Positions 5,660-14,035 of a stretch of 21,202 bases of DNA are shown one piece after another (the first letter of the stretch is position 1; every line of letters begins with the position of its first letter). The notes beneath the pieces are model-generated. The model had not been told where the DNA came from and did not search any database. It saw only the letters and a program-made list of their open reading frames with translations. The translations under genes were made by a program, and so were the position numbers. The DNA comes from a virus, in the IMG/VR virus record IMGVR_UViG_3300029319_000575, positions 908-22,109 of that record; one strand, given 5' to 3'.

Positions 5660-5971
5660 TTAATCTGTTTCTAACCAAATAATATAATCATCGGGATCTA
5701 TATCTTCCCATGTAAGACCAGGTTCATTATAATCACGAAAATCTCCTGTTGGAGGAGGAACTATTGGTTCATAAGTTCCACGTGGTCTATCATAGTTATC
5801 TATGAGTGCTTCAACTGCTGTGTCAAACCATCTGTTCATTGACTTTGCCATAGCACGATAAGATGTACCGACATACATTTGTCCTGTTACAACAGCAACA
5901 GTAGCAGCACCCCAGAACATATAATAAAATCTAGATTTCATTTGTGCCCTAACTTTTTCTTTACTCGGCAT
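5660..5971 (-). CDS. Membrane-anchored hypothetical protein upstream of ho1
   Basis: A 103-residue protein with a basic N-terminus (MPSKEKVRAQMKSR) and one hydrophobic segment at about 16-35 (YYMFWGAATVAVVTGQMYVG), followed by a soluble acidic, Pro-rich tail ending in WEDIDPDDYIIWLETD. This looks like a single-pass inner or thylakoid membrane protein with the tail on one side. No family is recognised. It is the first gene of the ho1 row. Its stop is one base from the ho1 start, so co-translation is likely. The start at 5971 has no clear ribosome binding site. Confidence 0.75.
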   Translation of the reverse strand: MPSKEKVRAQMKSRFYYMFWGAATVAVVTGQMYVGTSYRAMAKSMNRWFDTAVEALIDNYDRPRGTYEPIVPPPTGDFRDYNEPGLTWEDIDPDDYIIWLETD

Positions 5972-6004
5972 AATATATCATTATCATCCACTACAATATA
6001 GCAT

Positions 6005-6032
6005 AAAAAAGGAGGGGATGCAACCCCTCCTT
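6005..6032 (-). terminator. Intrinsic terminator of the outer-membrane-like gene
   Basis: On the minus strand AAGGAGGGG and CCCCTCCTT form a 9-bp stem with a 6-base loop, running into a continuous T-run. It lies 22 bases past the stop at 6054 and separates this gene from the ho1 row. Confidence 0.92.
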
Positions 6033-6053
6033 ACAATCTGTTATGTTATGAAG

Positions 6054-6425
6054 TTAGAATGTGTACTTCACACCAACTTTACCACCCCAGTTTACATCAT
6101 CTTCAGCAGTTACACCAGAGATTTCACCGTATAATCCAGTGCTATCTGTGATCGCCTTTGATCCACCAAGGTAACCGATTAGTTCAGTGTCACCGAACTC
6201 GTCAGCAGCTTCTGTGTGAGTTACTGTAGGACCACCAGAAACATACCAGTCAATTCCGTTAGGAGTTGTACCTTCGTATCCAAGTTGGAATTCCCATGTA
6301 CCAGACTCATATGCTCCGTCTGGATATGAACCACTTGCTTCTACATTAACGTAAGGACCAGCAAAAGCGGCTCCAGAGAATAGAAGAGGTGTTGCTGCAA
6401 GAGCAGCTAATGTTGATTTAATCAT
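6054..6425 (-). CDS. Secreted outer-membrane beta-barrel-like protein
   Basis: A 123-residue protein from ATG 6425. Residues 1-22 form a clear Sec signal peptide (MIKSTLAALAATPLLFSGAAFA) with an AFA cleavage site before GPYVNVEASG. The mature part of about 100 residues alternates polar and hydrophobic strands (WEFQLGYEG, WYVSGGPTV, LIGYLGG, LYGEISG, WGGKVGVKYTF). It ends in Phe, the usual C-terminal signal of outer-membrane barrels. A small barrel or porin-like protein placed in the host envelope is the best guess. An upstream in-frame ATG at 6485 would bury the signal peptide behind 20 residues and lies inside a leader hairpin, so I prefer 6425. It has its own promoter, leader and terminator, so it is a single-gene unit, probably early. 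Confidence 0.78.
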   Translation of the reverse strand: MIKSTLAALAATPLLFSGAAFAGPYVNVEASGSYPDGAYESGTWEFQLGYEGTTPNGIDWYVSGGPTVTHTEAADEFGDTELIGYLGGSKAITDSTGLYGEISGVTAEDDVNWGGKVGVKYTF

Positions 6426-6443
6426 TTTTGTATTTTTTTGTCT

Positions 6444-6529
6444 CGCAGATACTAAAAAACCTGCGGATGATAATTTCCCCGACATGGGAAACTGTTTACA
6501 TCTACGCAGGGTACGATCTTTCGGGCCTG
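6444..6529 (-). promoter_or_regulatory. Attenuator-like structured leader
   Basis: Four segments in the 5' leader can pair in competing ways: CAGG (6529-6526), CCTGCG (6510-6505), CGCAGG (6465-6460) and CTGCG (6448-6444). Segments 2 and 3 pair, extended by GATG/CATC (6502-6499 with 6469-6466) and an inner TTTCCC/GGGAAA hairpin. Six T follow at once (6459-6454), as in an intrinsic terminator. Segment 1 can instead pair with 2, and segment 4 with 3. No known riboswitch is recognised. Confidence 0.5.
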
Positions 6530-6546
6530 TGTGTGTAATGTTATTT

Positions 6547-6575
6547 ATTATACATTTTCTTCGGGATCATGTCAA
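6547..6575 (-). promoter_or_regulatory. Exact-consensus sigma70 promoter
   Basis: On the minus strand TTGACA (6575-6570), a spacer of exactly 17 bases, and TATAAT (6552-6547) match the bacterial sigma70 consensus in all 12 positions. Transcription would start near 6540, giving a leader of about 115 bases before ATG 6425. It implies strong use by the unmodified host polymerase, i.e. early in infection. Confidence 0.9.
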
Positions 6576-6627
6576 GCTCTTGTTTCTTAACACAACAAAG
6601 TAAATCTTATGAGACATATAAGAAAAA

Positions 6628-7716
6628 CTAATTTAAGTAAATCTTGGATCCAGCATCTATATCTACATCCCTATCTGCATCTATAACAATATCATTCTTT
6701 GATTTTATCTTAATATCATTAGATACAAACGAAGGAAGAGAGAATCCACCTGATGTCATAGCAATACCTGTTGCAGATTTCAAGTTAAGGTTAGCACCTG
6801 TGCTTATAGTTCCAAGACCAGCTACTGATTTAATATCAAATAAAGCTTTTGCTGATAATTGCAAATCAACACCTGCCTTTATTTGTATACTTCCTGTCTC
6901 AGATTCTATATTCATACCACCAAAACCTGCACTAGGAGCATTCAATCCTATGTGAAGACCATATAATCTGTTTAATACGAGTGGTACACCCTTTAATGCT
7001 TTATTACCTTGAATTCTATGTGCTGCTACTCCACCTACATCCAAATCATAGTCGCCACCAATTCTACGATTGATGTGTCCAGAGATAACAATATTGTCAG
7101 ATGATCTAACATCACTTGATGTCATCTTACGTTCTTGAACTTTATGTTCAAGTTTCTCACCTTCTTCTGTTTTGGTTACATATTCTTCGTTAATATCAGC
7201 AGCTACTAATTTTAAAAGAGCAGTAGTATCAATAGTGATTCCACCTGGTCCTTTGATGATAAGAGTATCAGTTGCATCAATAACAATATTGTCTGCTTTT
7301 ATTGTGTGAGTGCCATGTGTTTCCTCTAATACATCACCATAATTAATTGCTTCTGCTGCGATTATTTTTTCGTCTTCTCCCTCTTGTAAAAAACTTTTCT
7401 TAAACCCTGTTCTCTCTATTATAGTAGGACCAGACTTAGTTATCTGTCCTCCTCTAGAGATAGTGACAAGTTTTCCATTACCAAACTGTTTACCAGCTGT
7501 TTGTATATTAATGTTTCCATTTTGAAATACATGTATTCCATGACCAAAATCTTTACTGCCAAGAAAAGTACTTTTAATATCAGTTCTTATAGTAAAACTT
7601 TCATTGTTAACTTCAACTATCTTATGGGTATTGCCTGTTGATGGTTGTGTTTCATTTTCTGTAGTAGGTTCTACTAACGAAGAAGAAGCGTTAAATTTTT
7701 CAGAAGTTGTAGTCAT
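6628..7716 (-). CDS. Baseplate spike-like beta-helix protein
   Basis: A 362-residue protein from ATG 7716, preceded by AAGAGGT as ribosome binding site. An upstream TTG at 7734 in frame is less likely because it overlaps the previous gene. From about residue 40 it has repeated short strands with alternating hydrophobics and Gly/Asp turns (NIVIDATDTLIIKGPGG, GSIQIKAGVDLQL, NDIVIDADRDVDIDAG). This is typical of the triple-stranded beta-helix found in gp5 C-terminal and VgrG spikes. It follows directly after the gp5-like gene, whose product has the OB-fold but lacks this helix, so it probably supplies the needle part of the central spike. No enzyme motif is seen. Confidence 0.72.
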   Translation of the reverse strand: MTTTSEKFNASSSLVEPTTENETQPSTGNTHKIVEVNNESFTIRTDIKSTFLGSKDFGHGIHVFQNGNINIQTAGKQFGNGKLVTISRGGQITKSGPTIIERTGFKKSFLQEGEDEKIIAAEAINYGDVLEETHGTHTIKADNIVIDATDTLIIKGPGGITIDTTALLKLVAADINEEYVTKTEEGEKLEHKVQERKMTSSDVRSSDNIVISGHINRRIGGDYDLDVGGVAAHRIQGNKALKGVPLVLNRLYGLHIGLNAPSAGFGGMNIESETGSIQIKAGVDLQLSAKALFDIKSVAGLGTISTGANLNLKSATGIAMTSGGFSLPSFVSNDIKIKSKNDIVIDADRDVDIDAGSKIYLN

Positions 7717-7724
7717 AATACCTC

Positions 7725-10568
7725 TTATGGACAATCAATATAAGTTCCAGTTCCAACCTTAGCAGAACCAACTCTAACACGTTCATCAGGGTCTAGACAA
7801 ACAAATGATGGTATAAATCTTGCTCCTATTCCACCACCACCAGAAATAATAATTTCTGGATACTCTTCAAATGTAACAGTTCTATCTTTAATTCTAACAG
7901 CGATTACTTGTCCATCTGTATTGATTTGTGCTTCGGCAATATCTCTTGATTTACCAACAAAAACTGTTGGAACAGAGGTATAACCTCTGCCTGGTGATAT
8001 CATAGTAAATGAATCAATAATACATTCTTTACTAGCAGTAGATGGTGTGTTAATTTTGTATCCAAATCCAGGATTAACAATACGAACTTCCTTAGCAAAT
8101 CCATCATTATCTAATAAAACCTCACCCGTTGCTCCATAACCATTACCCGTAATGAAAACTGCTGGACGTTCTACAAAACGATCACCAGAATCTTGTATAG
8201 GTATTTCAAGAACTCCACCATTATTATTTGTTATAATTTGACCTGCTATTGGCAATCTATTGCTGCTACTACCAGTAGTATCAACTTCTGAAAGATCTTC
8301 AAGTCTATTTCTATCTTCAGCACTTAGACTACTGAGTTCAGAAGATATTATAACACTTGCTTGTGCTCCTGTACCAGGAATTGCAAATACAAATGTTTCT
8401 TCTGACTCAATAAAAGCATCCTTTTTAATACCTATCACAACTTTAGCACTATAACCTTCAAGATCTTCTACAATAAATGTATCTGTTAATGTATTAGACG
8501 TAAAATCACTTGGTGTGATACCAGTTCCAACTAAATTATAACTTAATTTAGTTCCTACAGCAACATTAGTTGTGACAATCGTGAATGTAACAAAATCTCC
8601 TTCTTTAACTGTTGCTTTATCAGCAGTAACTGAGTAGCTAGCAACAGTAGACGGTGCTTCTCCACTCTCAGAGGGATTTACAACATCAACCCAATTATCA
8701 GGATTTTCTACATTAACATTAGGAAAATCTATATTTGATACTTCTTCATCATCATCATCGTCACCAATAACCTGACTTGGATCATCAATACCTTTAACAG
8801 GACTGATAGTACATCTTGCAATATTATTGAAAAAGAATGATGGAAATTCCGTTCCTGCACTAGGTGTATCTGGAACTATCTTTAAAAAGAAATCTTCTTT
8901 AAGTTCTGATATGTTATCTTGGAATGTTTTAACCTCAATCGTTTTAGATGTTTGACCTCCTGTAAATCCTAATACACCACTAACATCTTCATAATCTACA
9001 TCTTTGGTAGCAGTACCATCTGATACACTAAATTCAACACTAGAAGATTCACCAAGATATCCACTTCTCTCAACAGTAAATATTGCAGTTTCTCCTTCCT
9101 TAACCGTAATATCTTTTACGAGATATTTAATTGTTAGATCTGGTTTTTGAATACCACCAACAAATACAATATTAGTATCACGTAATTTAGTTCCCTGATA
9201 CGCATCATCACAACTATAAGTTGCCCAATCTTGACCAGTTCCCCAGTTATTAAGATCCTTTAATAGTCTATCAAGAAAATCCTCTCCATCATCACCAGAA
9301 TTATCAGTACAAATTGTCTTTTTAGGATTACATTTTTCAACAGGTCCATTACATTCTATACCAAGAAGATTTAATACTTTATTGATTGCTTCTCCAATTA
9401 TATTAAGTGGTGCAGCAATTGCACCTAAAATATTTTGTAATGGTCCTAAAATACTTTGAAGAAGATCATTCATCAATGATTGAATTTTATTTAACAATCC
9501 TTGTACAAATTCATCAACTTGACATGCTGCTTGTTTGTAGAGATTAAAAAGGTAACCAAAAATAATATTCTCCAACCATTCAGCAAGACGAGTTGCAAGA
9601 TCTTTCATTGTACATCCAACTTTTTTTAGTTGTTTGTTGATACGCTCTGTAAGTTTATTCAGTCCTCTTCCATTTTTATCAGGTTTTAGAAGTGATTTTG
9701 TAATCCATTTAGATGCTTCTTTAATTTTGTCTAGAACAAATCCTTTTATGTTAGCAATAAATGTTCTCATTATGAGAATTGCTTTGTCAACATATTCTCT
9801 ACCAAGGTCTATCTGATCATATATCCCACCAGACAACTCACCTACAAGATATGTTCCTAACTTACCATCATTTCTTTGAATTTCATATAACATTTCAGAG
9901 AACAATCTGGTATACTTAGATTTTACATCAGTTTTACATGTGCTTGGTCTTTCTACACACACTTTTGTACCAGCAGGATTTACATTACTATTTTCTGCAT
10001 CCTGAGCAGTTTGTAATCCATCTTTGTTACTTTCAATTAATTCATTAGTATCAGTAGTTGTTGTTTCTTCACCAGTTGTTACATGACCTGCATCTGTATT
10101 ATCATATTTAACAGTTTCTTCTGATGACACATCAGCTGGAAGTGTTGTGTATGGAAGAAATGATGTAAATGCTTGACATTCTTTTGTTGGATCTTCTCCC
10201 TCTAATTCTTTGTCAGTTGAGTGAGCAACAGCACCAATAGATCCAATAACACATGGATGTTGTTGTTCATTGTCAAGGAAAAATCCTATTACCCAAGATC
10301 CCTTATTAAGTTTATTTGAAACTGTTGTGCTAGCACCAGGTATATGCGGTGTAGTTACAGGAAATGTAGAAATTGCCCAAGGCAAATCCTCAGTCTTAAC
10401 AGAATTACAATTTTTTGGATGTAATCCTACAATTCTTACTTTACATCTTCCAGACTTTTTAGGGTCTTCAGTAGTCGGTGTCTCAACTTGTCCAATCCAC
10501 CATTTGAATCCATCAGATCCTATTTGGTGAATTGGATAAAGTTCATTTAGGGCAGAATCAATCGTCAT
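7725..10568 (-). CDS. 5: gp5-like baseplate hub protein with Calx-beta domains
   Basis: A 947-residue protein. Residues 21-115 form the gp5/VgrG-type OB-fold (FKWWIGQVE, GRCKVRIVGLHP, DLPWAISTFP, GSWVIGFFLDNEQQHPCVIGSIG). Residues 213-405 are helical and hydrophobic in part. A first Calx-beta-like domain is at about 478-590 (ITVKEGETAIFTVERSG, SDGTATKDVDYEDVSG, ELKEDFFLKI) and a second at 645-740. Residues 800-925 hold GYGA/GFGYK/GRGY repeats. T4 gp5 instead has a lysozyme domain after the OB-fold; none is seen here. It overlaps the upstream 75-residue gene by 11 bases. The beta-helix needle seems to be encoded by the next gene. It would sit at the centre of the baseplate hub, under the gp27-like protein. 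The gene 5 assignment rests on the OB-fold and context. Confidence 0.78.
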   Translation of the reverse strand: MTIDSALNELYPIHQIGSDGFKWWIGQVETPTTEDPKKSGRCKVRIVGLHPKNCNSVKTEDLPWAISTFPVTTPHIPGASTTVSNKLNKGSWVIGFFLDNEQQHPCVIGSIGAVAHSTDKELEGEDPTKECQAFTSFLPYTTLPADVSSEETVKYDNTDAGHVTTGEETTTTDTNELIESNKDGLQTAQDAENSNVNPAGTKVCVERPSTCKTDVKSKYTRLFSEMLYEIQRNDGKLGTYLVGELSGGIYDQIDLGREYVDKAILIMRTFIANIKGFVLDKIKEASKWITKSLLKPDKNGRGLNKLTERINKQLKKVGCTMKDLATRLAEWLENIIFGYLFNLYKQAACQVDEFVQGLLNKIQSLMNDLLQSILGPLQNILGAIAAPLNIIGEAINKVLNLLGIECNGPVEKCNPKKTICTDNSGDDGEDFLDRLLKDLNNWGTGQDWATYSCDDAYQGTKLRDTNIVFVGGIQKPDLTIKYLVKDITVKEGETAIFTVERSGYLGESSSVEFSVSDGTATKDVDYEDVSGVLGFTGGQTSKTIEVKTFQDNISELKEDFFLKIVPDTPSAGTEFPSFFFNNIARCTISPVKGIDDPSQVIGDDDDDEEVSNIDFPNVNVENPDNWVDVVNPSESGEAPSTVASYSVTADKATVKEGDFVTFTIVTTNVAVGTKLSYNLVGTGITPSDFTSNTLTDTFIVEDLEGYSAKVVIGIKKDAFIESEETFVFAIPGTGAQASVIISSELSSLSAEDRNRLEDLSEVDTTGSSSNRLPIAGQIITNNNGGVLEIPIQDSGDRFVERPAVFITGNGYGATGEVLLDNDGFAKEVRIVNPGFGYKINTPSTASKECIIDSFTMISPGRGYTSVPTVFVGKSRDIAEAQINTDGQVIAVRIKDRTVTFEEYPEIIISGGGGIGARFIPSFVCLDPDERVRVGSAKVGTGTYIDCP

Positions 10569-10785
10569 ATACTAGGCACTCTGGTTCGTCTGGATGCATT
10601 TCACAGAACAATTCTAAAGCATTAGGGTCATGATGATCACCTGCTTCAATCTCATCTTTATGATGTTCTGCATAAGTTTCTAGTTCTTCTAGTTCTACTT
10701 TTGCATGTCTACGTGCAGCAGGATTTGATGTTGGATCTTCTATGATATCTCTATCTTTTTTAATATGTTGTTCTATGGTGTCCAT
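10558..10785 (-). CDS. Small acidic protein between gp27-like and gp5-like genes
   Basis: A 75-residue protein from ATG 10785, with AAGGAG five bases upstream as a strong ribosome binding site. It is helical and very acidic, His-rich in the middle (AEHHKDEIEAGDHHDPN), and ends in LELFCEMHPDEPECLVYDD with two Cys. No family is recognised; the C-terminal pattern recalls small conserved proteins of cyanophage tail operons. It is flanked tightly on both sides by hub genes, so an assembly factor or minor baseplate part is possible, but that is inference from position only. Confidence 0.7.
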   Translation of the reverse strand: MDTIEQHIKKDRDIIEDPTSNPAARRHAKVELEELETYAEHHKDEIEAGDHHDPNALELFCEMHPDEPECLVYDD

Positions 10786-10794
10786 ATGTTCTCC

Positions 10795-12204
10795 TTATTT
10801 TACTATACTTTCTTGATCTTTGATTCCTTGGGAATCTCTTACCAAGTCTAACACAGTATATACATTTCTGCTATCAGTCATGTTGAATTGATGATTTACT
10901 TGTTTGATCATATATGTACCACTGTGTTCTGGATCGTAAGTAGTATCTCCTTTTACAGCTTCTGATGCTTGTTCAGGAATTCTTATTTCAATTTTATCAC
11001 CCGCACATAATTCAAGATGTCCTGTTAAAGATATAGTTAATTGTTGATTAAACAATATACCTGCTCTTGCAAGACCTTGAGATAGATAATTTAATTGATA
11101 ATCCTGATAAGGATGACTACCATCTCCACCATTTTCGGTAGAAGCAATTTTGGGATCTGGATTCCAAACCTCATTATCAAGAATAGTTGACATTACTCTC
11201 GTTGGAATTTTTGATAATTTACGTTGACCTTCGGGTAGTTTTGTTTGACTACCTAAATGTTCCATATCATCCCATGTATTAGTAAGAGAATAAAGTTGCT
11301 CCTTGTATGTTAGTGTATTTATGTCAATAGAACACATGAGAGAGGAGTAATGACCCTCTCTCAATCTTTTAATCATATCAAATTCTTGACCAAATACAAT
11401 TTCTTGTATTCTGTTTAGAGAAGGATTATTAAGTTTAGCAGGTTGCCAGAAAAACTTATCTCCTATAACTGGACTTTTATCAGAAATTAAAGTATCAATA
11501 GATTTAAACACAAATCCTCTATTGGTTTGGAAAAATAGAAAACCAGCAGATCCAGATCCTTTTTCAGATTCAGAATCTATTGCATCAGTAACAACCTCAG
11601 TCGTTTCTTCTTTTGAATCATCTGTTGTAATCGCAATTTTTTCTGATATAGACTTCTTTAAAAATGATTTAATCAATGTATATGGAGTTTTCTTTATAGG
11701 AAGGAGTTTAATACTTGTTACTGACCTTTCTACATCTATTGATGTACTAGGAATTTCCATATCCTCAGTTAACAATTCTGTCACTATTTCAGAGATATTA
11801 CCTTTTAACTGTCTACTAATAACAGTTCCCTCATTACGCAATCCCTCATATGATATTAATCCTAAAGTATAAGTTTGTTTTCTCTCATTTCCAACTCTAT
11901 TAGAAATATTCCATACACGGAAATCATACGTATATCTACCTTTATTTTCACCAGAAGTTTCAGTTAAATCATCAACTTCAACAACAACTCTTTCAAATCC
12001 CTGAATAGGCATTGTAGAAATAATATTTTCTACATTGTCTTGTATTACCATAGTAGCAGCATATGATGGCCACATGATATCCTCATAATATTGAAACTGT
12101 TTACACATATCACCAGAGAGGTCAACATATGGTTTCGCTTCTTCACCTACCTTATACAAGGACATCCGAATAACTTTAAATTCTGTTGCGTAATTTTTAC
12201 TCAT
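10795..12204 (-). CDS. 27: gp27-like baseplate hub protein
   Basis: A 469-residue protein, somewhat longer than T4 gp27 (391). The N-terminal part (MSKNYATEFKVIRMSLYKV...) and the central TYTLGLISYEGLRNEGTVISRQLKGNISEIVTELL (about 122-157) resemble the gp27/gpD-type hub proteins that form the ring holding gp5. The region 285-330 (REGHYSSLMCSIDINTLTYKEQLYSL) and the C-terminal LCAGDKIEIRIPEQ...SGTYMIKQVNHQF also fit the tube-like beta domains of this family. It lies five bases after the previous tail gene and directly before the small acidic gene and the gp5-like gene. Identification rests on motif memory and order, not an alignment. Confidence 0.68.
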   Translation of the reverse strand: MSKNYATEFKVIRMSLYKVGEEAKPYVDLSGDMCKQFQYYEDIMWPSYAATMVIQDNVENIISTMPIQGFERVVVEVDDLTETSGENKGRYTYDFRVWNISNRVGNERKQTYTLGLISYEGLRNEGTVISRQLKGNISEIVTELLTEDMEIPSTSIDVERSVTSIKLLPIKKTPYTLIKSFLKKSISEKIAITTDDSKEETTEVVTDAIDSESEKGSGSAGFLFFQTNRGFVFKSIDTLISDKSPVIGDKFFWQPAKLNNPSLNRIQEIVFGQEFDMIKRLREGHYSSLMCSIDINTLTYKEQLYSLTNTWDDMEHLGSQTKLPEGQRKLSKIPTRVMSTILDNEVWNPDPKIASTENGGDGSHPYQDYQLNYLSQGLARAGILFNQQLTISLTGHLELCAGDKIEIRIPEQASEAVKGDTTYDPEHSGTYMIKQVNHQFNMTDSRNVYTVLDLVRDSQGIKDQESIVK

Positions 12205-12208
12205 CTAA

Positions 12209-14035
12209 TTATACCGAATATGGTGATATGTAAGTTCCATCTTTCAATGGATTACCTCTTACTGCAATTGCTGAATATTCTATCTGTTGATCTCCACCAT
12301 CTTTATTAACACTTGCGTTATTCATAACTACCTGACTTTCTGGGTTAGCTAATGAATCTGAAATTTGAGTTACCTCATCTTGCATTGACATATTATATGC
12401 TATCTCAGAAGTTCTTAGTCCATAATTAGGTGAATTAAGATAATCATATGCATTATCATAAGTAACATTCTTAGCAAAGAACTGACTATCTCCAGAATTA
12501 ATAGATCCCAACATATCTAGTTCATCATATTGTCTATGTCTTTCAAATATATTATAAAGAGTAGAACCAGGTGGATGTGGATTTTGTTGTGATGTTCCAT
12601 CGGGATGATTGGGATCATATTTCATTTTGTCAATAATAGTCTTACCATCTTTCTTACCACCAAATGGCCAACCACCATAACCATATCCACCAGTGCCGTT
12701 AACACTCATTCTATTATAAGTGGTAGATCCACCTCTACCATATGATGATCCACCACGTCCATATGACGAACCACCAGTTCCAAGAATAAAATCTTTAAAT
12801 CTACCAAATAATCCTTTCTCTCTTCTTCGTTTACCTCCACCAGCACTTCTATAATCTTCTCTGCCATCATCTTCTGGTGCTAAATCAGCAGACAATACAT
12901 CAGGAATTCCAAAAGCTGATGCTATGGGAGAACTCAAAGATTTTAAAGATGCTGCAACTACAGATGAAATATTTCCTGAACGTAAAACTTTATTCATTAA
13001 TCCCATAGTAACTAAACCAGCTGCTTTAGCTGGTAACTGTATTGCTTTTGAAAGCATTTCTCCCATACCTGATCCACCACCTCCAAATGAAATACTAGGA
13101 GCACTAGCCATAGTAACATTTGGTGTAAAAGATGGTCTCATTGAATCAGCATTATCAGTACCTCTCTCTGCCATCATTGGCATAGTTGCTATTGGTTTCT
13201 TTCCTATAGCACTTGGTTGATTTTGAGTAAAATTATTATCAAGAGGAATAACCGCTTCATCACCATGAAGAACAGCAAGATATCCACTATCAGGACCTGA
13301 AGCAATACCACCTTCAGCAAACTCACCTGCAAATGGTAATTCAAGTTGATCTTCGTTTTGTGGTGGTGTATCAACAATGGGACCTCTATCATCTTCTGCT
13401 ATATCTCTTTCTTGCATCTGACGAATTTCTTCTCTATCCATGTCTTGCATGAGAATTTCATTAGCAGTTGAGAAATCAGTTTCTGCAGCTTGTTTTGCTT
13501 GCTGAGACTTAGTTTCTCTCTCATCAGCAAGAACTTTTTCTTGATTATTAGAATATCTTAAAGCATCAATAATAGCATCTAATTTTGTCTCAAGACTATC
13601 AGAACTCTGCTCTAATTTTTTATAGGTTTTATCAATACCATCTTTTGCAACTATTATACCCTCAGTTGTCGCATCTGATTTCTCATTTAAAGAATTTAAA
13701 CTAGAATTTAATGATATTGCTACAGCAACTAAGAAATTACCAAGTGCTCTATCTTGAACTACAACTGCTTTTGATCTTGGATTAGTATTATTAATGGTTG
13801 GTCTTCTAACCAAACCATCAAAAGGAGTTCTAGTTACAATATCTGGATTTATAGGACCTCTTCCACCACCACCACTGCCACCGCCACCAACCATAGGATC
13901 TGTACCAGATACTCTTGATGCACCTTTTCCTTGAGAAATATAATTACGGTCTTCCCAGTCAAAATATGCTGACAATGCTCTTTTAGTAATTGCTGTTGAT
14001 AAATCACCAGTAAATGTTGGGGTTAATGATGCCAT
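12209..14035 (-). CDS. Tail structural protein related to the tape-measure-like protein
   Basis: A 608-residue protein whose start codon shares an A with the upstream stop (TAATG). Its first 20 residues (MASLTPTFTGDLSTAITKRA) match the start of the 964-residue neighbour (MASLQKTYSGDLTTAIAGKL), and both end in a similar Tyr-Thr/Ser-Val. A Gly-rich linker follows at 50-60, a coiled-coil-like region at about 100-215, and EGGIASGPDSGYLAVLHGDE with AVIPLDNN at 241-267. That last motif is common near the end of tail tape measures. Residues around 420-440 have SSYGRGG repeats. It probably belongs to the tail core or hub (position of T4 genes 28/29), but I cannot name a T4 equivalent. Confidence 0.68.
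   Translation of the reverse strand: MASLTPTFTGDLSTAITKRALSAYFDWEDRNYISQGKGASRVSGTDPMVGGGGSGGGGRGPINPDIVTRTPFDGLVRRPTINNTNPRSKAVVVQDRALGNFLVAVAISLNSSLNSLNEKSDATTEGIIVAKDGIDKTYKKLEQSSDSLETKLDAIIDALRYSNNQEKVLADERETKSQQAKQAAETDFSTANEILMQDMDREEIRQMQERDIAEDDRGPIVDTPPQNEDQLELPFAGEFAEGGIASGPDSGYLAVLHGDEAVIPLDNNFTQNQPSAIGKKPIATMPMMAERGTDNADSMRPSFTPNVTMASAPSISFGGGGSGMGEMLSKAIQLPAKAAGLVTMGLMNKVLRSGNISSVVAASLKSLSSPIASAFGIPDVLSADLAPEDDGREDYRSAGGGKRRREKGLFGRFKDFILGTGGSSYGRGGSSYGRGGSTTYNRMSVNGTGGYGYGGWPFGGKKDGKTIIDKMKYDPNHPDGTSQQNPHPPGSTLYNIFERHRQYDELDMLGSINSGDSQFFAKNVTYDNAYDYLNSPNYGLRTSEIAYNMSMQDEVTQISDSLANPESQVVMNNASVNKDGGDQQIEYSAIAVRGNPLKDGTYISPYSV

Noticed and set aside
6426-6485. In-frame N-terminal extension of the barrel-like protein from ATG 6485
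   Set aside because: It would put 20 polar residues before a good signal peptide, has no ribosome binding site, and lies inside the leader hairpins.
6598-6645. An 11-base direct repeat (AAGTAAATCTT) at 6598-6608 and 6635-6645
   Set aside because: It is short and A/T-rich, with one copy at the end of a gene; chance is a fair explanation and no mobile element borders it.
13204-13392. Minus-strand ORF of 62 codons in a second frame
   Set aside because: It is a Leu/Ile-rich shadow inside the 608-residue tail gene.
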